From NCBI RefSeq assembly GCF_050436995.1, contig NC_134765.1, positions 9,823,501-9,887,500 of the forward strand: a stretch of 64,000 nt of DNA, given 5' to 3'. A program made the translations under genes and the position numbers. The DNA is from Anticarsia gemmatalis. Lineage: Eukaryota > Arthropoda > Insecta > Lepidoptera > Erebidae. Of the stretch, positions 50,951 to 62,630 are shown piece by piece. How positions within the stretch are numbered: the first letter of the stretch is position 1; each line of letters begins with the position of its first letter. The notes under the pieces were generated by a model, which was not told the origin of the DNA, made no database searches, and worked only from the letters and a program-made list of their open reading frames with translations.

Positions 50951-52827
50951 TATATTATTACATTTAGTTGAAAAAAAACATGCAACTTGTGTCTACTGAA
51001 ACTTCTAAAAAGGAGTTAACTAACTCAGTTTTAGATTGATCATAAAAGTTTTTACAATAACATAAATTAGTTTTTGCTTTGATCATTCGTTTTATGTGCC
51101 TTATAACTACTTATTACAATAAAAAGTCTTACTTTGATGTACCTGTATTGAAATTTTTGCACATACCCTTTTTGAATATTTTACTAAAATTTTAATATTT
51201 TCATCGCCGTTGAGCATCCACTATTACATAAGATAGAAAGCTGATTTTTAAAATATATAATAAGTATGATTGGTGTAACAAAACGGGAGGGTGGCGAAAC
51301 TTCTATTTGAAAAAAATAATTTTCCCCTACTTCGGTGGACCACCCTAGTAGTAGTACAAAAAAACTAGATTTACTACATCATTTACTCGCAGATGAAGAG
51401 AACAGTCGCTTTTTTGCTATAGCTACTTTTTTGGACTAAACCTTAATTATACTTTTGATAAACTATACAAGGCTTTCTACTAAGTTGTCGCACTATGCTG
51501 CATTAATAAATATTGAGTAATGAGAATTTAGATTAATAGAAAGGAAAAATTATGTTAAAAATATTTTTCTCGGTAATAGTTGCAAGTAATTATTAGTAAT
51601 AATGTTCTATTTATTAGTGAGCTAGTTATTGACCACAATTATTTTTGTGGTGGATATGTTCTAGGAAGTTTTTTTAATAACAAGACAGTTAATTTAATAT
51701 ATTAAACTATTAAAATAACCAAGTACTCAATACAAGCGTAATACGAAAATATAGATTATAATTATCATTTAAAAATGATGGGAACTGTAGTGCAGAAAGA
51801 CTTGAGGGAGTGTGAGGTTTCCGAAGACGATGTCCAGGATAGTGCGAAGTGGAGGAGAAAGATCAGGAAGGCTGACCCCACCACCATATTATTATGTTAT
51901 TCATAGCATAGAAAGAGAGAGAAGAGAGAGAGAGAGAGATATTTATACCCGCAAATTAAACCCTTTTTTCTTTCAAGAATCAAACCTACAATACAAACTA
52001 CACTTTTATATAACAAAACAAACAATTTCGCAATCTAAACCATTTAAAACCCGTATACTATTTTAGTAAACGATTATTTTCCCTCCCAATGCTATCTCAC
52101 TAACAACAATAGCAACATCCTGTACAATATACAGGATGAGGTTACGATCTCGTTGCACATTAACCTGAAATAGGACACCTTTATACAGGATGTGTTAAAA
52201 CAGCAATGTATAAAATAACTAGCATTTTCCCGCGACTCCGTCTACGTAGACATGTATGGCTTTGACACGTAATAGTCAGTGTGTTTTTTTTAGTACAAAA
52301 GCTGCAATACTGGTAAATTTTATCATAACTTGTTTAGTATTTTTGGATTGATTGACAATGGATAACAAACATTGAAACTTTCGTATTGATAATATTAGTA
52401 TAAATAAAATTATTCTTGTAAGTGCGTCATCTGAGTGCTAAGTGCTAAATATGCACATTGCAATGTCTTCTCGAAAGGACCGAGGTGATAATCAAGGTTT
52501 AGAATACATACATATATTATTTCAGCGAGTTAAAGTATATAACTGCTGAAAATATACGATTCTAAGGAAGACCAAAATCGTCAATCAAACAACATTTTGA
52601 TTTGTAAACACTGGTTAATCACTATTATGATTTAGGGTAAATAGTACGATAATAATAATAAATTGTTATTCAGAACAAAACAAAATTTACTCAAATTTTT
52701 CAGTCAATCCGAATTCTACGAAACTTATAATTGATATAAGGATATAACAATTAAATAACAAAACAATTTCAGCTGTTTTGACGTAATATCAAATTGCTTA
52801 CGTATATCTTAAATTGCTCTTAACAAC

Positions 52828-52850
52828 ACACACACACACACACACACACT
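52828..52850. repeat. (AC)n microsatellite
   Basis: About eleven uninterrupted AC units in AT-rich sequence. Confidence 0.85.
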
Positions 52851-52989
52851 ATCACTATTTACATGACAATTAAAAACAAAGAAGTTTATTTTTAGCAAGC
52901 ACTAACCAAAAAAAGAAAGACATATTTACATTTTTACCGATCATTGTTACTAGGCTGATAAGAGATATTGTATTACATAATAACTTAAA

Positions 52990-53095
52990 GTTCCCAACCC
53001 GCACTTGGGCAACGTGGTGGACTTAAGACCTTCCCCCTCCCTAGTTCTAGGGAGGAGACCCTTGCCCAACAGTGAGACAGAAATGGGTTACAAAA
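52990..53095 (+). repeat. 3' fragment of the same SINE family as 5377
   Basis: Matches the last third of the SINE at 5377: CCCGCACTTGGGCAACGTGG, GGAGGAGACCCTTGCCCAAC. The tRNA-like head is missing, as expected from 5' truncation on insertion. Confidence 0.65.
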
Positions 53096-53392
53096 AACAC
53101 TGTCAAGTTAACTTGTTAAGGCGCTCAGTAGATTTGACGTTAAAAAACTACCAGTAAGCATGACAAATAGACTCGCCCAGTAAACTTAAGTTAAAAACGA
53201 CATAAGTAAATTCCCATCTATAACAACATATATTATATAAACTTGTCTAGTAAGTTTGACAGTGTAGGTACAGCTACCAAAATAGTTGATAACTTGCCCA
53301 TTCAAGATGGTTGCCAGTGCATTTGACATTGTTTCAAGTAAATTGCAGAATTGAAAGTATACTTGATGGTATATCAGCTTAATGTTTAAAAA

Positions 53393-53575
53393 AACAACTC
53401 CCGCACTAAGTATTGCTCTTATGTCGCGGGGACTTTTACAAATATACAAACAACGGACACAAAGCACAACCTGAGCCGAAACAACTATTTGTGGATCGCA
53501 CAAATGATTGTCTCGTGTGGGAATCCACCTCTCGACGCAATGGTTGTGGTGTGGCGATCACCTTAATACCATCCA
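53393..53575 (-). repeat. Degraded copy of the SINE at 42271
   Basis: Shares CTCCCGCACT, GCTCTTATGTCGCGGGGACT and CAACGGACACAAAG with the copy at 42271 over most of its length. The tRNA-like head is badly eroded. Confidence 0.65.
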
Positions 53576-53933
53576 TATGTCAATATTTTAAAGCCTAATA
53601 TGTTTTTTTTATCTGTTATTCACGTGAGTACGGTAATCCGAAGGGTCAAGGCAATAGGCGTGTCTTCCGATAAGTTCGACCTTAAGTTTTTTGTGCAATA
53701 TTATTTATGTATATTTGTATTGATGTGTATAAATAGGTAGCTGCGTCGCATTGTGATTATCAAACAATGTCACATGAACTAACATCTGCTATTCGTAAAA
53801 ACTACGACTGAAAGGTCCTGTAAAGTTAGACTATTGTTTTAATGACTGAATGACAAGGCAGTTTTAACATGAATACTACTTAATTTGATTCATCTAGTAT
53901 ATATCTATGTCTAGATTTTTAAAGTTAAAATGT

Positions 53934-54005
53934 CTGAATTTTCCGTTAACCAACCTCCAAAAGAAGGTCTTCATTCTTTTGGGGGTTGGTTAACGGAAAA
54001 TTCAG
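53934..54005. repeat. Near-perfect 30-bp inverted repeat (hairpin)
   Basis: Arms 53934-53963 and 53976-54005 are complementary at 29 of 30 positions, separated by a 12-nt loop. The arms begin CTGAATTTTCCGTTAACC. The hairpin stands alone, about 290 bp left of the long-inverted-repeat element. It could be a foldback MITE remnant or a precursor-like RNA. Confidence 0.85.
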
Positions 54006-54296
54006 GTTCTCAATTCGATACGACCGTTTTTCCTTTTTAAAATCTTTCCACAAAATTGTTGCACTCTCCGAAGGCCCTACACAGTTTCCCTTATCAGTAC
54101 CTACATCTACTCGGAATACAATTTAGAACTGCAGTATCAATACGTTGTCTAGAAAGTTAACTGATACAAGGAAAACAATACATATTCAATAAAATTTTCC
54201 ATACGAATACATAAAAAAGAAAATTCTCGTATGTAAATGTGTGGCCGAAAAAAATATGCAAATGATGTACAGAAATAAAGACAAAGGAGTATTTTA

Positions 54297-55684
54297 GTCC
54301 GGTCAAATTAGACCAAAAAATCAGTAAACCCACGACAAATTCAGGGGAAGCTGAAAATTCTTAAAATTGTTTGAATTATAATTATAAACATTGTCTTAAA
54401 AGTCCCAACCGATCCCATGTAAGGAAAAAATTTTAGCGGGGTAATAAGGTCCAAAAAATGAGTTTTTCGCGATTTTCTTGAAAACGGTAAGTTTTATCGC
54501 AAAATTACCCCAGACATAATTTGTAGATCAGGGAATTTCCTATAAAAAAGGTATCAATAATTTTTTCCCTAAAAGCCACCGCTTCTGAGATATAACGATG
54601 CAAAAAATTGCGAGCGTCATAATACACTCATACACTACTTCAACTTGCTTTAGCAATTATAATATTAAAAGAAGTTGAAATCGATGACATCATGGATGCT
54701 GATTTAATAATTAATATCGAAAATATAGTAGATAAAATTTTTTCATACAATGATATTGAAAATGATGAAATATCTGGAGCTTTACTTAATAAACTGAATC
54801 AAAAACTTAAGGATTATGAGGAACGAGGACCAACAGCGAAACTTTGGATTCAATATTTTTATATGGTTTCAATTCTTAAAGAGTTTTTAAGAGCTGAACG
54901 TATGGGGGATTGGAAAGCTCATTTAAACTGCGTCAAAGATATGCTTCCTTACTTTCACGCGTCTGGAGATTTTCCGTATGCTAAGTCTGCACACCTATAC
55001 TTGCAGGATATGCTACAATTAGAGAATTTCATAGATCCTGAAGTCTATAAAAAAATTTCAGAAGGATTCTTCACTGCGAGACGTTCAGACAAATTAAGCT
55101 GTGGCACTTCAACGGACATGGTAATTGAGCAGTCTATGATGAAAGCTATGAAGACAGATGGAGGTATTGCTCGAGGAAGAAGCACAAAACAGAGTGTCAT
55201 AAGTAAATGGGTTTATAGTATGCATGCAATGAATACAGTTTGTGAAAAATTAGAAGATCTGGCTAATGTTAGGATGGATACGACCGAGCAGCATGTTGAT
55301 GCAAGTGATTCACGAGTAAAAAAAGATGCTAAAGACTTACGAAAACTTTTGGAATGGTTCTCAATACATAATCCTTTTCCAGAGGTTTTGCATCGTTATA
55401 TCTCAGAAGCGGTGGCTTTTAGGGAAAAAAATATTGATACCTTTTTTATAGGAAATTCCCTGATCTACAAATTATGTCTGGGGTAATTTTGCGATAAAAC
55501 TTACCGTTTTCAAGAAAATCGCGAAAAACTCATTTTTTGGACCTTATTACCCCGCTAAAATTTTTTCCTTACATGGGATCGGTTGGGACTTTTAAGACAA
55601 TGTTTATAATTATAATTTAAACAATTTTAAGAATTTTCAGCTTCCCCTGAATTTGTCGTGGGTCAAATGTCTAAATTGACCGGA
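54297..55684. mobile_element. 1.4-kb element with about 300-bp inverted repeats and an intact ORF
   Basis: The left arm (about 54297-54605) and right arm (about 55386-55684) are reverse complements of one another with few differences. The outer ends read TCCGGTCAAATTAGAC and, from the other side, TCCGGTCAATTTAGAC. Flanks AGTATTTTA and AGTATTATA may be a 9-bp target duplication with one change. The only gene is the ORF at 54692. The arms contain the end of the ORF, so an RNA across the unit would fold into a long hairpin. Confidence 0.78.
54692..55486 (+). CDS. Transposon-borne protein of an uncharacterised animal family, 264 aa
   Basis: Uninterrupted ORF of 264 residues, much longer than chance frames here. 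Motifs include ERGPTAKLWIQYFYMVSIL (about 49-67), ERMGDWKAHLNCVKDMLPYF, HASGDFPYAKSAHLYLQDM, FFTARRSDKLSCGTSTDM, GGIARGRSTKQSVISKW and EWFSIHNPFPE. This pattern recalls a family of uncharacterised proteins, numerous in many animals, whose full members are longer; I do not know its function. The last 33 or so codons lie in the right inverted repeat. The ATG is preceded by ATCATGGATG; the upstream exon or N-terminus of full-length members is absent here. It may be an internally deleted copy that is still open. Confidence 0.7.
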   Translation: MDADLIINIENIVDKIFSYNDIENDEISGALLNKLNQKLKDYEERGPTAKLWIQYFYMVSILKEFLRAERMGDWKAHLNCVKDMLPYFHASGDFPYAKSAHLYLQDMLQLENFIDPEVYKKISEGFFTARRSDKLSCGTSTDMVIEQSMMKAMKTDGGIARGRSTKQSVISKWVYSMHAMNTVCEKLEDLANVRMDTTEQHVDASDSRVKKDAKDLRKLLEWFSIHNPFPEVLHRYISEAVAFREKNIDTFFIGNSLIYKLCLG

Positions 55685-56798
55685 GTATTATATTTTATAA
55701 AATTAATATGTTTTTATGATTTAACTGAGACGTGTTAACTTTGATGACTTAATTAGGTGTATTTTCCTTATTTACCGTTCTTCTAGTGAATTAATAAAGT
55801 ACTACAATTGCAATGCTCATTATCTTGATTATAATCTGTGGTTGTCTTGTTATATTGTTAATTTAAAAATAGTTTTTTATGTTTCTATATCCACGAAGTT
55901 AAATAAGTGATTATATAATTTGGGATATCTTAAAGTCACATTCAAGAGAATTTTAAATTACTAAATATACGTAAGTGAGTTAACAATAATTAAAGTTTAT
56001 TTTAAATAAGATTATTTAAAATAAATACCGTTTAAGGTATTATGATGTACAAAGTAATTTTTATAAGCGTTTTAAATATAAAGCATGAGACACGCGCAGG
56101 CGCAGTCTTAGCAACCGCTACGTGATCTCAATCGTTGCGGTTTGCCTCTACGGGAAAATAACTAAAATTAAACCAATTTCTGAGAATTTTCTGAAAAACA
56201 ATAGGATGAATACTTAAGTTCTAAAATCAGGACTTTTTCTTGTGCATTCTTATATGGTCGAGCTAATAGGTAACAATCTCCTATCTTTAAGACTTACATC
56301 ATGAACTTTTTAGTTCAGGATTTGCAAAGAACGGCCTGGAAACGTAGAATTTAATAGCTCATAAAACACGTCGAAAACATTTTTATACGAGCATTAAGTG
56401 AACGTAGAACAAACGTCAGTAGAAATAGCTCGTAAACTTGTACGCGTAGAGTTCCAGCACACAACTGAATAATACAAGTAATGGTGGGAATTAAATGTTT
56501 TATTAGTTTCGAATATAAAGCACTATTGACGTCAGAACTCATGAAAGCTGTTCCAAAACAATAGAAGATCATTCTCTACAATGTCTGCCTACGTTAAACA
56601 ATTAGAAATAAACAATAAAATATTCAAATATTATAGCCACTGAATATCTATAGAAACATTTAACTATCATCCTTGAATTTTACGCTTAATTTTTCGCGCA
56701 TTGTTTCTTAACGGAGCGCGAAACTAAAACAAATTTGAATTACCGTAAACCGCCATAAAATCCGATATAATGCAATATTCAGATAAAAAAACACTCAC

Positions 56799-56846
56799 AA
56801 TCCTTTTAAGTTTGGTGATGAATCTCTCACAGACTTCAGTAGGCAT
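56799..56846 (-). CDS. loco: Probable alternative first coding exon of loco
   Basis: Minus-strand ATG followed by 16 codons (MPTEVCERFITKLKRI) and a consensus donor GTGAGT. It ends in phase 0, the same phase as the exon at 45385-45350, so it can splice in frame to the exon at 41145 and would give a 535-residue isoform. About 100 nt upstream is a GC-rich promoter-like stretch (56945-57005). Assignment to loco is inferred from phase, strand and the lack of another minus-strand gene between them. It could instead start a gene whose other exons were missed. Confidence 0.5.
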
Positions 56847-56944
56847 GTTGAATATTGTTGAAGCACAAACACACAGTTGCCGAACGAAAATAGCACAAGT
56901 ACTTGAATATAAGAATGTTGAAAATGTAAAGTTGTTTGTTTAAG

Positions 56945-57060
56945 ACGCGTGCGTTCTGTCCGAGTATTGCGCGGGGACTGAGGCGCAGCGCGGCTCTCTG
57001 TAGGTGTATTAATTATCCGACACTATCAGCGCAGCTGTTATCATGGATTGTGGAGGCCCG
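56945..57060 (-). promoter_or_regulatory. loco: Putative distal loco promoter
   Basis: Locally GC-rich segment (for example GCGCGGGGACTGAGGCGCAGCGCGG as read in pieces on the plus strand) directly upstream of the minus-strand exon at 56846-56799, in an otherwise AT-rich region. It is read as a promoter or 5' UTR; no TATA box was identified. Confidence 0.35.
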
Positions 57061-59779
57061 CGTCACTAACATCTCCAAGCCTCTAGCGGAAAGATAGTCA
57101 AATGCCGAGATACCGAAATATAGCACAGTTTTATACGGAAACCGGGATTAGGGTCGTTCGATATAATTTTATGCTTTCAGCTCTGCGAGGTTGAAAGGTT
57201 TGGCATTAGAATTTGGTTTATGATGGGTGATCTGATTTGAAGGATTGAACTAGATTTGGTGGTTGTCTATCGTCATTGATGATCAGTGGGTGTACGATTA
57301 CTGAGATTACGTATATCTGTATTTAATCAGTATTGTAATTTCCTGAGAGCCTTGTTACTTGAGCCGTCACGAGCTCTTAGTGATAACGACGTATCGGAGT
57401 AAAGTATTGTTTAGTTGTTTTGTCAGGAAATTCTTTATACAAGCTTAGATTTGAAAAAATTAAGTAAGCGTTTATTTCTTGCTTCTTCATACTTTCTTCA
57501 AGGAAACAAAAATGTTATGTTATTATAATTAAAAGCTACATCCGCCACTAGTCCATTAACATGAGGTTACGACAAAAATCCTACAACTTTCTATAAATAA
57601 TCGCGTTCCTACGGCACATGATTCACGCGGCGAAATTCTGGAGATTCTCTGCTGATAACCTTTTATTACGAAAGCGTGAGGACGTGAGAGGTCGTTTTTT
57701 CATCGAGTTCGTTGAAAATACCGGCGCGTACGTACACCACGGCCAGATGGCGACGGATAACGTAAACATTATCAAATTATTGAACAGAATTTTGTTAAGG
57801 AAGTACAGTTTTAAAGAGTTGCACGAAAACTGACGCGGAACGGGGTTTCATTCAGATATTCCCACTGAATAAGATATACAGTGAGATATCCCGGGATTTT
57901 TGCTAATAAATTCTGATTTCTTTAAATTCATTTTCTTATTAGTCGAAAGGAAATCATAGAATTTATTTCGCACACCTACAATATTCTCGAAAGCGTATCA
58001 ATAGATAAGTATAGAGAATACATAAAGCTTGCCCTTCTGACAGGAGGCCTATGGAGATATGAGATGAAAGGGACCGCCGCTAAAACACCACGTGAAGCGG
58101 TCTTATGAAGAAAGGTGGCGCTAACGGACTAACATCATGCTTAACAAGCAAGTTCCATAACCAGCACACACAAAATTTTATACACATCCAAATACAACCT
58201 TATGTCTTTGTAATAGGGTCCACATTTGCAAAATAAATTGATAATTCGAGACTATTTTCGCTGAGCATTTCAAGTTCGTTAAACCTAAACCATCGAGGCC
58301 ATTGGGACGAATAAATTAGTGTATCGAATACGTACTAGAAATAAGACGAGTGGTCTTATCTCTATAATCCTGCTAATATTATAGCGCCAAGTGGATGTGT
58401 TTGTTTACAATCAGAATGTTTGGTGAAATGTGTGCATTCTTCGGCCTACGCATTTTAGCAGCATGTGATGAGGCCGTGACGGTACTACGACCACGCAACA
58501 CTATGTATCGCTACATAACAAGATATGAATGAATATTAGTTTTTCATAGATACACTACCGCGTAGGCGTACATGTTCTATTTTCAGGATAAAAATACCAT
58601 CATTTGTGTTATTTTAAACTGTTGTGAACAATGTTTACTTGATGTCTAACGATCGTTAAAAAATATAAACAATTTATGACACGTTAAACCGTAATTTTAA
58701 TGTTTTTTTGCTCATAATGTTCACGTGCACTTCGCATGATCATTTCAGAACCGGTATAAAAGCCAATACTGAAAGATAAGCATTATTCACAAAATTCGCA
58801 TAGCTTCTATAATCCCTCCTGTGAACAGGTAAAAGAAAGTTCAATATTCCGATTATTACATTAGTTTTAAGACAATGGGATTATACAAATATATTTGAGA
58901 GACACCATGACGAACCGGTACCGTATTATCTGTAGACAAAAGACTTCGAACAATAAAACAATAAATAGTTGAAATATGAGGTGTCCATAAATCTTATCAG
59001 CTTATTATGTCTAACAACCTGTTATCGGATTATTAATTTTTACAAATATTACATCTCTGTCGTTACAATTTCTAGTACATGTTTGTCTGTTATCAAATAG
59101 TTGAGTTTAGGAGGTCAGAATATGTTTAGGAAGGTCAACAGCGTGTTTGTTTTTTGTTTGATGATTCATTAAAGGCAATAAGGCGTTTATCGCTTGGACT
59201 AATTGTAGTGATAGTATTGCAAACAGAATTCTGTACGGCCTAGTATATTAAGCCGTTCTATATTGCCTTTATTTTGTCATATTATCTATCGAAACTGTTA
59301 TGCACACTTCTATTTTATTTCTGCATCGTCCTAAGGTTGACTGGGAGATACTTAATGACCAAATGAGCAAATAAGCAAACCTTTTATATTGTGTATGTAT
59401 GCAGTTTTAAATAATTTATATTTTCACGCTTAGGTCGACCCTAAGAAAAGTCAGACTACGAGTTGTTGTTCTAAGTAACGTTTGTATTGTAGAGTTTGCT
59501 CTGACTTCGAGTTGTTTGTATGCACTAACATTCCACTTATCATGATATCTACTAATGTCCTAGTTCAACGTGCTGGTCATAACATTATTGTGAATATTTT
59601 TACACGATTTTTTACTTTCTAACACGACTACTGAAGCAAAACAAGACTAAAGTGCAAAGACAAGGTAGACAGGTTTGTAAGAAAAGAGCAGTGTCTACCT
59701 TTGTCCAGCAGTGGGTCATATAAATGACTAACAAAAATGTTCAATATTTGTTTTTGCTTTTTAATATAGAACTAGATGA
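57061..59779. other. Intergenic, no supported gene
   Basis: The short frame 57618-57833 lacks recognisable domains. No repeats with clear borders were seen. Confidence 0.5.
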
Positions 59780-60924
59780 GCGTAAAATCAAAATGTATGG
59801 ATATGAATGAAGCAAAAGAAATTTGGAGGTATCGTACCAAATGGCGTTTTGTAGTCTCCGCCTACCCCTATGGGAAAAAGATTCAAATTTATGTATATAC
59901 TTATGTACGAATGTAGAAAAATAAGGTTACTGTGTTCAGGGAGCTGTACTTTTATAGTGCCATGTCAAGTGTACATTACTGTACATTACTCAGTCTGTAG
60001 CACTCTCGTTTCATAAACACAAACATTTCGAAAGGTGACTGTGACAATACACCGTATGTATTCCATATTTACAAATATAATCCCCTGATAACGATAATGT
60101 TTCAATCTGTCTATTTGTCCCCGTGGGCACGGCACGAGACGAAACTAAAATAATCTGAATAATCCCTAATAGTGATAAATTGAGTGTTTGCATGTTTGTG
60201 ACGTTTATACTGCCGAAAGGATCAAACGATTATGATAACATTTAAGAGATGATGTTACGTTTTTTCTTTCGGTGATATAATGTGAAAATATTATGTATTG
60301 TAGTACGTAAAATTATAGGGTTGAGTGAAAAAAAGCGCGATCAAAGGTCAATGAATTAATTGATAACAAATGATTATCGTTAAATAACACATCGTTAGTG
60401 AATGTCTTGCAAAAAGTTCAGGTGCCTAGTACTCGTAACCGGCGGTTTTGTATGAAAAGAAGTATGGATGTGAATAAAGCAAAGAAAGTTGGTAAGGATC
60501 GTAGCAAGTAGCGTTCTCTGGTCTCTGCCTTTCCCTATGGGGAGAGATGATGATTCTATCTATATATGAATGTAAATTACTCTCGTGTCAGTCCAGTTTA
60601 CTTACTATTAGATTTTTTGACAAAATCTCAGCCTGTAAATGATGAAGTACAGACAATGACAGTTACTAAGTAGAGATAGGTATATTAAGGAAAATATTCG
60701 TCTGTCAATGATTAAAAAGTGCGACCGCATCGAGATTTCGATCATCCTTATACAGTGAATGTTGCCATGGGCATGTACACATTGTACACTCACTGTGATA
60801 AACATCAACATAAAGTTTATCAACACTGTGACGTGGCGGCCGTAAGGTAATAGTTCCTTACTATCTGACACATGTATCGTATGTTATCACCTAATAACAA
60901 GTTTTATTTATATACTATTAAAAT

Positions 60925-61000
60925 GACTGTCTCTGAGACGCAGACGGTAATGTATCAGACTGCTGATCATGAGGTCTACGGTTCAATTCCCGAGTCGTAT
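60925..61000 (+). repeat. tRNA-like SINE head
   Basis: Contains TGAGACGCAGACGG (A-box-like) and GGTTCAATTCC (B box) at tRNA-like spacing, followed by non-tRNA sequence. The acceptor arms do not close into a convincing functional tRNA, so a SINE is preferred. Confidence 0.5.
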
Positions 61001-61876
61001 TAAGTACTTTTCAGTCTATTATAGTTTATATTACAATATTTCACAATAGTAGCCTAGAGTTTGGATGCGTGCCCGGTAAATAGTTATAAACTCGAGCCCT
61101 ATTCAAGAGACTAATTTTGTTAATGGCAAAAAGGGGGTGTATTTCATATTCCTCTATCTACATCTTCTGGTTTAAAAGGCACGACGTTATGTATGTATTA
61201 TTCGAAGGCTTCGGTTCAAGTTTATAGATTATTGTGATTCCCCACAGGTGCATTTAAGATAGTATTATGCAGTTACGAGTGTTATGGCCATCAAATATGA
61301 TATCGATGATTAAGAAGAGATAGTAAAGGATTTACTTTACAAGCAGTTGTATATCAAAATACCGCGTGAAATATACCTAGACGAACGAATTTAAGTTTAT
61401 CCTAATAGCTTCTGCTCATGATTTTTCATAGTATTTCTTGCGTAATAAGTATCTTACGTGTTCATAACTTTTAAACTCTCGCGTTGCATGTTTAATGTAT
61501 AATATGAGTCAGCCTGCGACCACGGCTAGTGCAACCTGCGCCGAAACGTTAGGCATTTTAAGGTAAAATGCGTGTTCGCGTTCCCGTATTCTATTATACA
61601 TTATCTTACGTGTTAATCCAGGTTATAATATGTCTGTGTGCAAATGTTGTCCAAATCCGTTCCAGTCCAAAATATCAAGATGTATAAAGTTATAAATGAG
61701 TACGTAGATATACCGATATAACATGCTAAGGTTATAAATTATACGTGATTACTTGTATGCAACGACTATAATCCTCAGGACTAAACTAAGGTGACTGAGG
61801 TCACCCTAATACTGAATCACTTAACTGTTATTTTTAATTTGTATTCTTGTCATTCTTATACTAATACTAATACTAA

Positions 61877-62128
61877 TATACTAATATTATAAAGCTGAAG
61901 AGATTGTTTGTTTGTTTGTTTGTTTGAACGCGCTAATCTCAGGAACTACTGGTCCGATTTGAAAAATTCTTTCAGTGGTAGATAGCCCACGAGGAAGGCT
62001 TTAGGCTATATATCATCACGCTACGACTAATAGGAGCAGAGTTCCAGTTTATTTTTTTTACAAAAACGGGGAAAATTATGACCTATTCTCTATTATATGA
62101 CGCAAGCGAAGTTGCGCGGGTCAGCTAT
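61877..62128 (+). mobile_element. Degraded Lep1-type Helitron
   Basis: Start TATACTAATATTATAAAGC with (GTTT)n at about 61905-61926, then a body closely matching the loco intron copy. The terminal CTAG is mutated to CTAT (GTCAGCTATAT), so this copy is older or immobile. Confidence 0.8.
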
Positions 62129-62630
62129 ATCCAATAAATTATTAACACTAATTTGTGTTTAGGCTGTGTATAAGTTTCTTTAACTTGTTTTCGTACAAAA
62201 CACTCGTTTATCATATCAAACTGACCGTTACAATGTTTCGTACTTAAAACAACATAACATACTAAAGCACTTTATCTGATCACCCGTATAGATACCACAA
62301 TACTTGGAAACCCCCTAAAATAGTACAAAGTCCATTCTTAATCTTTCGTAAACAATTGAACACTTCCCTTAGTAATAAATTGTACAATTATATTTACTTT
62401 TATAAACACGATTGACCGTAAAAATAGATATTTGTTTATTACGTTTTTAACGCAAAAACTACAGAATGGATTTTGATGACATTTGACAAACATATAGTTT
62501 ATTCAAAGAAGGTCAGGTGCGTAGTACTGGTGTGACAAGATGTATGGATGTGAATGAAGCAAGGGAAGTTTGTAAGGATCATACTAATTGGCGTTCTTTG
62601 GTATCTGCCTACCCCTATATGAGAGCATTA

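Larger units (their letters stand above)
48819..51347. mobile_element. Decayed DNA transposon with 8-bp target duplication
   Basis: Bounded by inverted TAGGGTGGTCCA and TGGACCACCCTA and by direct repeats GTAGTAGT (48811-48818 and 51348-51355). Inside, on the plus strand, a broken frame (see 49791-50950) carries a transposon-linked protein. The element is interrupted by a nested Harbinger-type insertion at 49000-49618. An 8-bp duplication suits hAT-, P- or Zisupton-like elements; the superfamily is not settled here. Confidence 0.8.
59780..62630 (+). repeat. Three diverged fragments of one interspersed repeat
   Basis: Copies at about 59780-59880, 60450-60545 and 62516-62630 share ATGTATGGATGTGAATGAAG, a GTAAGGATCGTA block and GCCTACCCCTATGGG. 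In the copy at 62516 the frame MDVNEAREV...HTNWRSLVSAYPY is still open. A further piece is near 24525-24590. They resemble the 3' coding end of a retroelement, but the family is not identified. Confidence 0.5.

Noticed and set aside
57618..57833. 71-codon plus-strand frame
   Set aside because: Basic composition without known motifs, no splice-supported partners; not supported as a gene.
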